Made by a program: the position numbers and the translations under genes
The notes under the pieces: model-generated
Database searches by the model: none
Seen by the model: only the letters and a program-made list of their open reading frames with translations
What the model was told of the DNA's origin: nothing
DNA from: Oscillospiraceae bacterium
GTDB taxonomy: Bacteria > Bacillota > Clostridia > Oscillospirales > Ruminococcaceae
DNA: 64,000 bases
NCBI GenBank assembly: GCA_025757985.1
Contig: CP107210.1
Location: forward strand, 496,001 to 560,000
Direction: 5' to 3'
Shown: positions 27,229 through 35,091 of the stretch, piece by piece
How positions within the stretch are numbered: position 1 is the stretch's first letter
Layout of the letters: every line of letters begins with the position of its first letter

Positions 27229-29502
27229 ATGTTCTGGGTCTACAGCTACAAAGGTTTTTCACGCACGGCGGCGCGCACCGTCCGCACCGCGCTGGTACTG
27301 GCAGGTCGGCAGGGCTGCTGTCAGGCCGACACAGGCCATCTGCTGCTGGCGCTGGTGCAGACGGCACGCGGCAGTGCAGCAGACTTCCTGCGCCGCAAGC
27401 GGGTCACCACCACAGCGCTGGCCAACTGCAGCGCCGCCCGGGCCGAAGGCGCACCGCGCAGGCTGCACCGCTGCGACCTTGCACCGGAGCTGCGCAAGGC
27501 GATGGAGTTTGCTGTGCTGGGGGCGCACGCTTCCAGTGCTGCCCGGGCCGAAAATGAGCATCTGCTCTGCGCCATGCTTGAGGATTCCACCTGCACAGCC
27601 AGCCGCTGGATGCTTTCCCTTGGTGTCGAGCTGCCGCAGGCCGCGCGGGAGTGCCGCCAGCTCTCGGGTCAGCTGGTATTGCCCGCACAGCCCCGGATGG
27701 CAGCCAGCCGCACGGGCCGACCCAGCGAAAAATACGGCCGCGACCTGACACGCCTTGCACAGGAGGGTCGTCTGGACCCGGTGCTGTGCCGTGACAGTGA
27801 GCTGGAGCGGATGGTGGAGATCCTTTGCCGCCGCCAGAAAAACAATCCCTGCCTGCTGGGGGAGCCGGGTGTCGGAAAAAGCGCACTGGCCGAAGCGCTG
27901 GCCCAACGCATTGCCTCTGGGCAGATTACCCCGGCCCTGCGGGGCAAACGGGTCTTATCGCTCGATATGGCCTCGATGGTGGCGGGCACGAAATACCGCG
28001 GTGATTTCGAGGAGCGCTTTAAAAACCTGCTTGAGGAGCTTTACCGCGACCGCTCGACCATCCTGTTCATTGATGAGATCCACATCATTGCCGGTGCCGG
28101 GGCAGCGGAGGGGGCTATCGATGCCGCCAGCATCCTAAAGCCGATGCTGGCGCGCGGGGAGATACAGCTCATCGGTGCGACCACGCCGGAGGAATACCGC
28201 AAGACAATCCAGAAGGACTCTGCGCTCGAGCGGCGGTTCGGGCGGGTGATGGTCGAGGAGCCGACACCAACCGCTGCCGAAACGATTCTCGCGGGCCTGA
28301 TGCCCCGGTATGAGCGTTACCATGGGGTGGCCATCCCGTCCACAGCCATCCATGCGGCAGTCGAGCTGAGTGTGCGGTATCTGCCGGGGCGGTATCTACC
28401 CGATAAGGCCATCGACCTGCTGGACGAAGCCGCGGCTGCACGCCGCATTGCCGAAAACAGCAGCGAGAAAAAAGCGCTGACCCCGGCAGACATTGCCCGT
28501 GTGGTGAGCAAGGCGAGCGGTGTACCCGCCGAGCGTGTGGGGGAGGCCGAGCGTGAGCGGCTTGCACAGTTGGAGCAGCGCCTTGCCGCAGAGGTCATCG
28601 GCCAGCCGCGGGCTGTAGCCTCGGTAGCCGCCGCTATACGCCGCAGCCGCACCGGCCTGCGGGAGAACAATCGTCCCATCGGCGCGATGCTGTTTTTGGG
28701 GCCTACCGGTGTGGGTAAGACCCAGCTGGCCCGCACACTGGCCAAGGGCTGGTTCGGTAGCGAGAAGGCACTGCTGCGCTTTGATATGTCCGAATATATG
28801 GAGCGTCACACCGTGGCACGGCTCATCGGCGCGCCTCCGGGCTATGTAGGCCACGACGAGGGCGGCCAGCTGACCGAGGCTGTGCGCCGCCGCCCCTACA
28901 GCGTTGTGCTGTTTGATGAGATCGAAAAGGCACACAGCGATATTCAAAATCTGTTGCTGCAGATTTTGGAGGACGGCACCTTGACCGATGCACAGGGCCG
29001 CAGAGCGGATTTTTCCAACACCATCATTTTGCTTACCTCCAATCTGGGTGCGCGGTGCCTTGCCGGGCAGACGGCCCCCATGGGCTTCGGCGCTGCCGGG
29101 GCGGAAAAGGACCGCCGCGGCCAGCAGGCAATCCGGGAGGCGAGGGAGTTCTTCCGCCCCGAGCTGATGGGGCGTCTGGACGAGACCGTGCTGTTTGACC
29201 CGCTCGGCCCGGAACAGCTGGCAGGCATTGCCGACCGGCTGCTCTGCGAGCTGGAGGAACGCGCAGCCGGGCAGGGCTACACCCTGCGCCATACTGCCGC
29301 AGCCGCCAAGGCGCTGGCAGGGGATAAGGTGCCGCCCTACGGCGCGCGGGAGCTGCGCCGCACGGTCAGCCGTGCAGTAGAGCAGGCACTGGCCGACAGG
29401 ATCGCCGATGGCACTGCCCAGCCCGGCACAGTCTACACGGCCGATGCCGATGCAAACGGGCACATCATCCTGACGCAGGACACCCTGACGGCCTGTGTGT
29501 AA
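27229..29502 (+). CDS. Clp-family AAA+ ATPase (ClpC/ClpA-like)
   Basis: 757-residue unfoldase. N-terminal Clp repeat domain (about 1-145), first AAA domain with Walker A GEPGVGKSALAEAL and Walker B ILFIDEIH, second AAA domain with GPTGVGKTQLARTL and VVLFDEIEKAH. No UVR segment or long ClpB middle domain is visible between the two. TAPMGFG near residue 620 aligns with the IGF-type loop that docks on ClpP, so it is probably a protease partner rather than a disaggregase. ATG at 27229 is chosen because AGGAGG lies 8 nt before it; ATG 27223 is also possible. Monocistronic, ended by a strong terminator. Confidence 0.9.
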   Translation: MFWVYSYKGFSRTAARTVRTALVLAGRQGCCQADTGHLLLALVQTARGSAADFLRRKRVTTTALANCSAARAEGAPRRLHRCDLAPELRKAMEFAVLGAHASSAARAENEHLLCAMLEDSTCTASRWMLSLGVELPQAARECRQLSGQLVLPAQPRMAASRTGRPSEKYGRDLTRLAQEGRLDPVLCRDSELERMVEILCRRQKNNPCLLGEPGVGKSALAEALAQRIASGQITPALRGKRVLSLDMASMVAGTKYRGDFEERFKNLLEELYRDRSTILFIDEIHIIAGAGAAEGAIDAASILKPMLARGEIQLIGATTPEEYRKTIQKDSALERRFGRVMVEEPTPTAAETILAGLMPRYERYHGVAIPSTAIHAAVELSVRYLPGRYLPDKAIDLLDEAAAARRIAENSSEKKALTPADIARVVSKASGVPAERVGEAERERLAQLEQRLAAEVIGQPRAVASVAAAIRRSRTGLRENNRPIGAMLFLGPTGVGKTQLARTLAKGWFGSEKALLRFDMSEYMERHTVARLIGAPPGYVGHDEGGQLTEAVRRRPYSVVLFDEIEKAHSDIQNLLLQILEDGTLTDAQGRRADFSNTIILLTSNLGARCLAGQTAPMGFGAAGAEKDRRGQQAIREAREFFRPELMGRLDETVLFDPLGPEQLAGIADRLLCELEERAAGQGYTLRHTAAAAKALAGDKVPPYGARELRRTVSRAVEQALADRIADGTAQPGTVYTADADANGHIILTQDTLTACV

Positions 29503-29517
29503 CGCCGCTGCACAAAC

Positions 29518-29565
29518 AAATAGGGAGGCATCCGCCTGTAGCAGACGGATGCCTCCCTATTTTTA
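29518..29565 (+). terminator. Terminator after the Clp ATPase gene
   Basis: Perfect 17-bp stem (AAATAGGGAGGCATCCG with its complement) and an 11-nt loop, followed by five T residues. Confidence 0.88.
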
Positions 29566-29569
29566 TCAG

Positions 29570-29741
29570 GGCAATACCGCATAATTCTAAGTGCCGATAC
29601 GGCGAGCGAGGTGCGGCAGCTGCTAAGCCAAAAGCGCAGATAATACTGGATGTCTTATCGAGCATTTTGGCAACGCAGATGCCGTGCCGCAGCCGCCGGA
29701 GCGGTGCTTAAGCCGTCAGGCGGGAATTGTGCGGTGTTGCC
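29570..29741. mobile_element. MITE-like element with 18-bp terminal inverted repeats
   Basis: About 172 bp bounded by GGCAATACCGCATAATTC (29570-29587) and GAATTGTGCGGTGTTGCC (29724-29741), inverted repeats matching at 16 of 18 positions. No gene lies inside. It sits just after a terminator and before the stop of a convergent gene, a typical MITE landing place. A clear target-site duplication was not seen, and no transposase or second copy occurs in this window. Confidence 0.55.
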
Positions 29742-29759
29742 TTAGCTTCGGAACAGCCT

Positions 29760-29963
29760 TCAATCCTTCACATACAGGCCGCAGTGGCAGGGGCCGTGAT
29801 AGTCCGGGTCGGCCAGCTGCTGCTTGAACTCGCTGCAGATGCAGATATTTTCCGGGATATGCTGCAGACGGCAGGGGCAGTATCCGCCCGTACGCTTTAA
29901 ACCCTCACGGATGGTCTTGACAATCTCCTCGTTGGGATTCAGATGAAACTTTGGCTTTTCCAT
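29760..29963 (-). CDS. Small ferredoxin-thioredoxin reductase catalytic-chain-like protein
   Basis: 67 residues with six cysteines in three C-x-C pairs: GYCPCR (29, 31), NICICSEF (41, 43) and GPCHCGLYVKD (59, 61). This is the pattern of the FTR catalytic beta chain, where four Cys hold a 4Fe-4S cluster and two form the redox disulfide. The spacing differs from the plant-type enzyme (12 and 18 residues between pairs instead of about 19 and 11), and the protein is shorter. It may reduce a thioredoxin-like partner or simply carry a cluster. Encoded just downstream of pyrI on the same strand (15-nt gap), with GAGGT before the ATG. Confidence 0.78.
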   Translation of the reverse strand: MEKPKFHLNPNEEIVKTIREGLKRTGGYCPCRLQHIPENICICSEFKQQLADPDYHGPCHCGLYVKD

Positions 29964-29978
29964 CGCAGTTACCTCACT

Positions 29979-30407
29979 TTACGGTTTGACGCGGAACTCC
30001 TGCTCGCAGTAGATGCAGCGGTAACGGCCGCTCGGCGTCAGTGCAAAAATATGGTCGCAGCCCTCCTCGATAGAAGTGATGCAGCGCGGGTTCGTGCATT
30101 TGATGACGTTGACCAGCCGCTTGGGCTGCTCGGGGTGTTTCTTCTCCGTCACCTTGCCGTCCCGGATAAAGGTAATGGAGATTTTCGGGTCGACATAGGC
30201 GAGAACGTCAAAGCTCATCTTGCTGACATCGCCCTCGATCTTTATTATGTCCTTTTTTCCGTCCTTTTGGCTGCGGACGTTCTGCAAAAGTGCCACGCTG
30301 GCATTGTTCAGCTTTTCCAGCTCCATCATGTGGTAGAGCGCCAGACCCGTGCCTGCGGTAATGTGGTCAATGACCACGCCGTTCTGGATTTCATCAACCT
30401 TCAACAT
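29979..30407 (-). CDS. pyrI: Aspartate carbamoyltransferase regulatory subunit
   Basis: 142 residues, the usual PyrI size. N-terminal nucleotide-binding effector domain and a C-terminal zinc domain with four Cys (CTNPRC and CIYC spaced as in E. coli PyrI). It forms the allosteric complex with PyrB that lets CTP and ATP tune pyrimidine synthesis. It overlaps the 3' end of pyrB by 14 nt, so the two are coupled. The order pyrB-pyrI on the minus strand is the common arrangement. Confidence 0.95.
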   Translation of the reverse strand: MLKVDEIQNGVVIDHITAGTGLALYHMMELEKLNNASVALLQNVRSQKDGKKDIIKIEGDVSKMSFDVLAYVDPKISITFIRDGKVTEKKHPEQPKRLVNVIKCTNPRCITSIEEGCDHIFALTPSGRYRCIYCEQEFRVKP

Positions 30408-31347
30408 TGAACGCTACCTCCCCGGTCTTGGGGTCTTTGAGACCCAGCAAAGTCATGATCAGCGCCATGCGCATATAGACACCGTTCTGCACCTGGTCAA
30501 AGTACGCTGCGCGCGGGTCGTCATCCACATCCAGCGTGATCTCATTCACACGGGGCAGGGGATGCAGCACCGGCATATCCGCGGGGGCCAGAGCCAGCTT
30601 TTCCTTTGTCAGGACATAGCTGTTTTTCAGACGGATGTAATCTTCTTCATTAAAGAACCGCTCTTGCTGGACGCGGGTCATGTAGAGGACGTCCAAATCG
30701 GGCAGAGCCTCCTCCATGTTGCGTGTCTCAACATAGGGGATGTTGTTAGGCTCGAGGATTTCGCTGATGATGTAGTCCGGCACGCGCAGCTCCTCGGGTG
30801 AGATGAGCACAAACTTCATGCACGGCAGACGGGACAGGCTCTTGATCAGGCTGTGCACCGTGCGGCCAAACTTGAGGTCGCCGCAGAAGCCGATGGTCAG
30901 ATGATCCAAGTGCCCCTTGCGCTGGCGGATCGTCATCATGTCCAACAGCGTCTGGGTGGGGTGGCTGTGGCCGCCGTCACCGGCGTTGATGACCGGAATG
31001 CGGCTGTAGCGGGACGCGCGCAGCGGGGCGCCCTCCTTGGGGTGGCGCATGGCGGCAATGTCTGCCACACAGCTGATCACGCGGATGGTATCGGCTACGG
31101 TCTCGCCCTTGGAGGCGCTGGAAACACCGGCATCCGGGAAACCCAGCACCTGACCGCCCAGGTTCAGCATGGCCGCCTCAAACGAAAGGCGGGTACGGGT
31201 GCTCGGTTCGTAGAAAAGCGTTGCCAGACGCTTGCGCGCGGCAACATCCTTATAAGCGGCCGGATCATCGTGGATACGGTCGGCAAGGTCCATCAGGCTG
31301 AGCGTTTCTTCCAGCGTAAAATCCGCCGGGTCGATCAAATGTCTCAT
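30394..31347 (-). CDS. pyrB: Aspartate carbamoyltransferase catalytic subunit
   Basis: Joins carbamoyl phosphate and aspartate, the committed step of pyrimidine synthesis. 317 residues with the carbamoyl-phosphate site FYEPSTRTRLSFEAAM, HPTQTLLDMMTI and HPLPRVNEI. The ATG at 31347 with AAGGGG 7 nt upstream is preferred over an in-frame TTG two codons earlier. It overlaps pyrI by 14 nt. No PyrR-binding leader or attenuator was recognised in the 55 nt upstream before the GntR-type gene's stop. Confidence 0.96.
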   Translation of the reverse strand: MRHLIDPADFTLEETLSLMDLADRIHDDPAAYKDVAARKRLATLFYEPSTRTRLSFEAAMLNLGGQVLGFPDAGVSSASKGETVADTIRVISCVADIAAMRHPKEGAPLRASRYSRIPVINAGDGGHSHPTQTLLDMMTIRQRKGHLDHLTIGFCGDLKFGRTVHSLIKSLSRLPCMKFVLISPEELRVPDYIISEILEPNNIPYVETRNMEEALPDLDVLYMTRVQQERFFNEEDYIRLKNSYVLTKEKLALAPADMPVLHPLPRVNEITLDVDDDPRAAYFDQVQNGVYMRMALIMTLLGLKDPKTGEVAFNVEG

Positions 31348-31402
31348 ACACAATCCCCTTTATAATAGCTCTATATTCTAAGCGGCGGTATGCCGCTTAC
31401 AA

Positions 31403-32155
31403 TCAAACCAGTTTGCGCACCATGGCAAAATCAAAGAAATCCGTGTAGCAGGTCTGGCAGCAAAGCACCGGCTTGCAGGTGCGGGAGTAGCAGATCTCAT
31501 CCAGCTGCAGCAGCGCCTGATCAGGCCGCACCCCCAGCTGGCGGCGGATGCCCGGTGAACCCATTACAGCGTGCAGCGTTGTCAATGTCTCGGCTACCTC
31601 CACGCGGCAGTGCTGCTCAACGATCTCAAAAATCGGGCGGCTGAAGTCGATCGAATCGAGCCGCTTGCCGCCGAACAGTGCCAGCGGCAGAATATCGGTG
31701 GAGTACAGCACCGGCGTTTCATCTGCCAGCACGCGGCGGCGCACAAACACCAGCGTATGTTCCTTCTCCGGGTCAAGGGCCAGCCGCTCCATCAGTTCGG
31801 GCGTTGCGGTTTCCCGTGTGACCATCAGGTTATCGCTGTGCGGCACTCGCCCGATTGCGCGGATCATCTTGTTGAACTCCAGCTTCTGATCCATGCGGTT
31901 CTCAACCATCAGCACATCACGGTTGACAAGCGTACCGATGCCGCGCACCCGCTCCAGATAACCGTCGCGCTCCAGCTCACTCAGGGCATCGCGCACCACG
32001 GTGCGGCTAACCCCCAGCGCCTCAGCCAGCTCCAACTCACTGGGCAGCTGTGGTGCGGCAGCGTAGATTCCATCGCGCAGCTCCTCCAGCAGGCGTTGGG
32101 CGGTCTGCTGGCTGCGCAGCTCGCCGCCAAGGCGGTTTTCCGTCGTTTTATTCAT
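31403..32155 (-). CDS. GntR-family regulator, HutC/UTRA subfamily
   Basis: 250 residues. N-terminal winged HTH (about 15-80; LPSELELAEALGVSRTVVRD) and a C-terminal UTRA ligand-binding domain (about 100-245). UTRA regulators usually respond to small sugars, amino-sugars or related metabolites. The start at 32155 has AAGGAA upstream and overlaps the last 8 nt of nth, so the two are probably on one message. The HTH frame is open far upstream within nth, but that part is out of register with the family. Target genes are unknown; pyrBI lies next downstream. Confidence 0.88.
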   Translation of the reverse strand: MNKTTENRLGGELRSQQTAQRLLEELRDGIYAAAPQLPSELELAEALGVSRTVVRDALSELERDGYLERVRGIGTLVNRDVLMVENRMDQKLEFNKMIRAIGRVPHSDNLMVTRETATPELMERLALDPEKEHTLVFVRRRVLADETPVLYSTDILPLALFGGKRLDSIDFSRPIFEIVEQHCRVEVAETLTTLHAVMGSPGIRRQLGVRPDQALLQLDEICYSRTCKPVLCCQTCYTDFFDFAMVRKLV

Positions 32156-32795
32156 TGGCAAATTCCTTTCGCGCCCGGCAGATATCGGCCAGACAGCATT
32201 TGTCACAGTAAGGCTTTGTGCGCGCCGTGCAGACTGCGCGGCCGTGATCCACCAGGCGGTGGCAGAAGCCGTTTCCCTCCTCGGGGGGAATGATCTTCCA
32301 CAGCTCCCTCTCGACCTTAGCCGGGTCCTTGCAGTTGTCCACAAGACCGATGCGGTTGCACAGGCGGATGCAGTGGGTATCTGTCACGATGGCCGGCTTG
32401 CCGAAGACATCCCCCATTATCAGGTTGGCGCTTTTGCGGCCAACCCCCGGCAGGGAGAGCAGCGCATCAAAATCATCGGGCACACGGCAGTCAAATTTAT
32501 CCCGCAGCATCCGCATACAGGCGGAAATGTCCCGCGCCTTGCTATGGCCCAGCCCGCAGGGCTTGACAATGGCTTCGATCTCCTCCGGGCTGGCGGCGGC
32601 CAACTCCCTGACGCCGGGAAACCGGGCAAACAGCTCCTGCACAACGACATTCACCCGTGCATCGGTGCATTGGGCTGCCAGCCGCACCGACACCAGCAGC
32701 TGCCATGCGTGGTCATAGTCCAGCGTGCAGTCACTTGCCGGGTATTCGGCCTTAAGCCGCGCAATACAGACCGCTGCGAGTTCCTTCTTGGTCAC
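32148..32795 (-). CDS. nth: Endonuclease III
   Basis: DNA glycosylase/AP lyase for oxidised pyrimidines. 215 residues with the helix-hairpin-helix region LLSLPGVGRKSANLI containing the catalytic Lys, the catalytic Asp in VTDTHCIRLCNR, and the C-terminal 4Fe-4S loop with four Cys spaced C-x6-C-x2-C-x5-C (CTARTKPYCDKCCLADIC). All key residues are present. Its stop overlaps the start of the GntR-type gene. Confidence 0.95.
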   Translation of the reverse strand: MTKKELAAVCIARLKAEYPASDCTLDYDHAWQLLVSVRLAAQCTDARVNVVVQELFARFPGVRELAAASPEEIEAIVKPCGLGHSKARDISACMRMLRDKFDCRVPDDFDALLSLPGVGRKSANLIMGDVFGKPAIVTDTHCIRLCNRIGLVDNCKDPAKVERELWKIIPPEEGNGFCHRLVDHGRAVCTARTKPYCDKCCLADICRARKEFANE

Positions 32796-32917
32796 CGTGT
32801 ATTTCTCCGTTTCGTGCTATTTCTTTAATATTACCACGATACTGCCCTCTAATCAAGTCCAGAAGTATGATGTTTTGGGACACAATGCGGTAAATGTTTT
32901 TGCCCGGGCAGCACCAT

Positions 32918-32946
32918 ACCCCTGCTGTCCATCGGGCAGCAGGGGT
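32918..32946. terminator. Hairpin between the thioredoxin-like lipoprotein gene and nth
   Basis: Perfect 10-bp stem ACCCCTGCTG / CAGCAGGGGT with a 9-nt loop, 27 bp beyond the stop at 32973. A T run is lacking on either strand, so termination is uncertain. Confidence 0.4.
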
Positions 32947-32972
32947 TCGGTACGGCTGTGCTTTATCTTTTG

Positions 32973-33887
32973 TTATTTTCCGGTGTCGTTTGCAACAGCT
33001 TCGTCAATCAGCTTTTGCAGTGTAGCCATGTTGGCCTCCTGATCAATGCCACCCATGATCGGCTCACCGACGATGTTGCCCTGGCGGTCCACAACACAGG
33101 TAGTGGGGAAGGCCATGATGCCCAGTGCAAACTTACCGGCCTCGCCGTTCGGGTCAAAGTAGATATTGCGGAAGGATGCGCCCGCGGATTCCAGAATTTT
33201 CTTGGCGGTGGCGATGTTGTCCGCGTTGCCGTCCAGTGTCTCGGTATTGACGCCGATGACCTCGCCGCCCTGCTCCTTGATGCGCTGGTTGAGTGCGTCA
33301 AGGTCATCCATCTCATCCACGCAGGGCTTGCAGCCGCTGAACCAGAAGTTTACAACGGTGAACGCATTGTTGGCAAACAGGCTGCTGTCAACGCTGTTGC
33401 CGTCAAGGTCCTTACCCTCAAACTGGGGGAAGGTGCTGCCGTTCTCCGCTGCGCTCTGGCTGGCGGCATCCTCCTGAGGAAGGGCTGCGATCTGATTTTC
33501 GATCTCACGGATCTTATCCGCGTCCGCCTTGAGGGAGGCGTACTCCTCCTCGGTGAACTGATCCTTCGCGTTGTCCACGGCACTCATAAGGAACTCGCCG
33601 TAATTGTTGCTGAGGGTGGTCTGCGTCACATTCTTGTCCATCGAGGCAAAAACCTTTTCCCACAGTTCATCGTTCGCGCCCAGAATGTCGTTTTCCTCTG
33701 CAAGAAGCTGCTCCTCGGTTTTTGTCTGTGCGGTGGAGGCTGCTTCACTGCTGGCGGCGGAGGCTGCTTCACTGCTGGCGGTGGAGGCTGCTTCACTGCC
33801 GGCGGCGGGGCCTGCCTGCTGGCTGCCGCAGGCGGCGAGGGAAAATACCAGAACCATGCTGGTCAAAATTGCTGCAATTCGTTTCAT
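32973..33887 (-). CDS. TlpA-like thioredoxin-fold lipoprotein
   Basis: 304 residues from the ATG at 33887 (AAGGAG 8 nt upstream). Lipoprotein signal with lipobox SLAACG, then a low-complexity linker of three imperfect 8-residue repeats (SEAAS-type) encoded by 24-bp tandem repeats near 33731-33805. An alpha-helical region follows, and a TlpA/ResA-type thioredoxin domain in the C-terminal half with active site CKPCVDE. Extracytoplasmic, probably reducing disulfides or sulfoxides. It lies 2 nt after the membrane 4Fe-4S gene and the CXXC peptide gene, which may pass electrons to it. Confidence 0.9.
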   Translation of the reverse strand: MKRIAAILTSMVLVFSLAACGSQQAGPAAGSEAASTASSEAASAASSEAASTAQTKTEEQLLAEENDILGANDELWEKVFASMDKNVTQTTLSNNYGEFLMSAVDNAKDQFTEEEYASLKADADKIREIENQIAALPQEDAASQSAAENGSTFPQFEGKDLDGNSVDSSLFANNAFTVVNFWFSGCKPCVDEMDDLDALNQRIKEQGGEVIGVNTETLDGNADNIATAKKILESAGASFRNIYFDPNGEAGKFALGIMAFPTTCVVDRQGNIVGEPIMGGIDQEANMATLQKLIDEAVANDTGK

Positions 33888-33889
33888 AC

Positions 33890-34779
33890 TCAAATCTCCT
33901 TACTGTTATCTGCCTTATCGCCAAAGCCGTACTGATAGTGTATCGCCTTGGTGGGGCAGGATTTTATACACATACCGCAGCGGATACACTCCGCGTGGTT
34001 TGGTGTCTTTGTAATATCCACATCCATCTTGCAGGCCCGCGCACAGGCACCGCAGGACACGCATTTGTCGGTGTCTACCCGCATCTGGAAAAGAGATACT
34101 CGGTTCATGACCGCGTAAAAGGCCCCCAGCGGGCAGAGCCACTTGCAGAACGGGCGGTAAAACACCACACTGGCAGCAACGACCGCCAGCAGGATGCAGA
34201 GCTTCCAGCTGAACAGCTTGCCGAGCGCGGCGCGTATCCCTGCATTGGTCAGTGAGAGGGGAATCGCACCCTCCAGCACGCCCTGCGGGCAGAGATACTT
34301 GCAGAAGAACGGATCACCCATTCCCATCTCGTTGACAACAAGCGCAGGCAGCAGCACCACCATGATGAGCAGCACGGCGTATTTCAGATAGCGCAGCGGC
34401 TTCAGTCGCTTGGTGGAGCGCTTGGGCGAGGGATCTTATGCAAAAGCTCCTGCAGCCAGCCGAACGGGCAGAGAAAGCCGCAGATAAACCGCCCCAGCAG
34501 CACCCCCAACAAAATCAGGATGCCGGTAATATAATAGGAAAACCGGAATTTTGACGAGCCGACCACAGCCTGAAACGCGCCGATCGGGCAGGCCCCCGCC
34601 GCGCCCGGGCAGGAGTAGCAGTTCAGCCCCGGTACACAGACTGTTTTTCCCTTGCCCTGATACAGAACACCCTTGGCAAAATTCGGCAGGTGGATGTTCG
34701 TCAGCAGCGCTGCGCCTGCCTGTATCCAGCCCCGAAAACGGGCCAGAAAAGAACTTTTTTTCTTATCCAATGCCAACAC
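33890..34779 (-). pseudogene. NapH/YccM-like membrane 4Fe-4S protein, interrupted by a -1 frameshift
   Basis: Two frames together encode one membrane polyferredoxin of about 290 residues. The upstream part (34779 to 34402) starts with GTG and holds a first membrane region with CxxC-rich LNCYSCPGAAGACPIGAF and FICGFLCPFGWLQELL. The downstream part (to 33890) continues with PFFCKYLCPQG, FCKWLCPLG and two ferredoxin motifs (CVSCGACARACK, CIRCGMCIKSCP). The parts join exactly if one C is restored in the run at 34424-34426 (plus-strand GGG); the first frame otherwise ends at TGA 34402-34404. This may be a true inactivating mutation, phase variation or a sequencing error. Confidence 0.82.
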
Positions 34780-34906
34780 ACTCCATACACAACCGGATAG
34801 CCTTTGCCATCACCGTATTTGCCTCCCCGCGCCAGATGCCGAAGCCGATCATCAAAACGGCGGCCAACAGCAGCACCGACTGGGCGATTGCTTTTTTGTT
34901 TATCAC
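34763..34906 (-). CDS. CD1871A-family small CXXC membrane peptide
   Basis: 47 residues starting with GTG at 34906, 9 nt after AGGAG. One membrane helix (SVLLLAAVLMIGFGIWRGE) and a C-terminal CMECVGIG with a CxxC pair, the hallmark of the family annotated from Clostridioides difficile as CD1871A. Its stop (TAA, 34763-34765) lies inside the start of the membrane 4Fe-4S gene (GTG 34779), so the two overlap by 17 nt. It is likely the first gene of a three-gene redox operon. Function is unknown; the CxxC suggests a metal site or a thiol relay. Confidence 0.82.
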   Translation of the reverse strand: MINKKAIAQSVLLLAAVLMIGFGIWRGEANTVMAKAIRLCMECVGIG

Positions 34907-34937
34907 TTGCGGTTGCTCCTTTCTGTTTGATGAGATT

Positions 34938-34943
34938 AGTATA
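34938..34943 (-). promoter_or_regulatory. Extended -10 for the redox operon
   Basis: Minus-strand TGTATACT, 32 bp before the GTG of the CXXC peptide. No good -35 is seen. Confidence 0.4.
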
Positions 34944-35000
34944 CACCTGCCGGTATAAAATTTCTGCTAAGAAAAAATTAACGCAGACTTTATCGAAATC

Positions 35001-35009
35001 TGCTATAAT
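35001..35009 (+). promoter_or_regulatory. Extended -10 for the OmpR-type two-component genes
   Basis: TGCTATAAT at 35001-35009, about 80 bp before the response-regulator start, divergent from the redox operon promoter about 60 bp away. Confidence 0.55.
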
Positions 35010-35091
35010 GACTGTTATAAAGGTATCGCTGCAATGCTTTTGCCGTGTGCAGCGCCAAAAAGAACCTTAAAAATAAGGGAGATGATCGCTT

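Noticed and set aside
33731..33805. CRISPR-like repeats
   Set aside because: The 24-bp repeats are contiguous, in frame and coding; there are no spacers.
34402..34440. Programmed ribosomal frameshifting in the 4Fe-4S gene
   Set aside because: No slippery heptamer with a following pseudoknot was seen; mutation or a base-calling error in a short C run is simpler.
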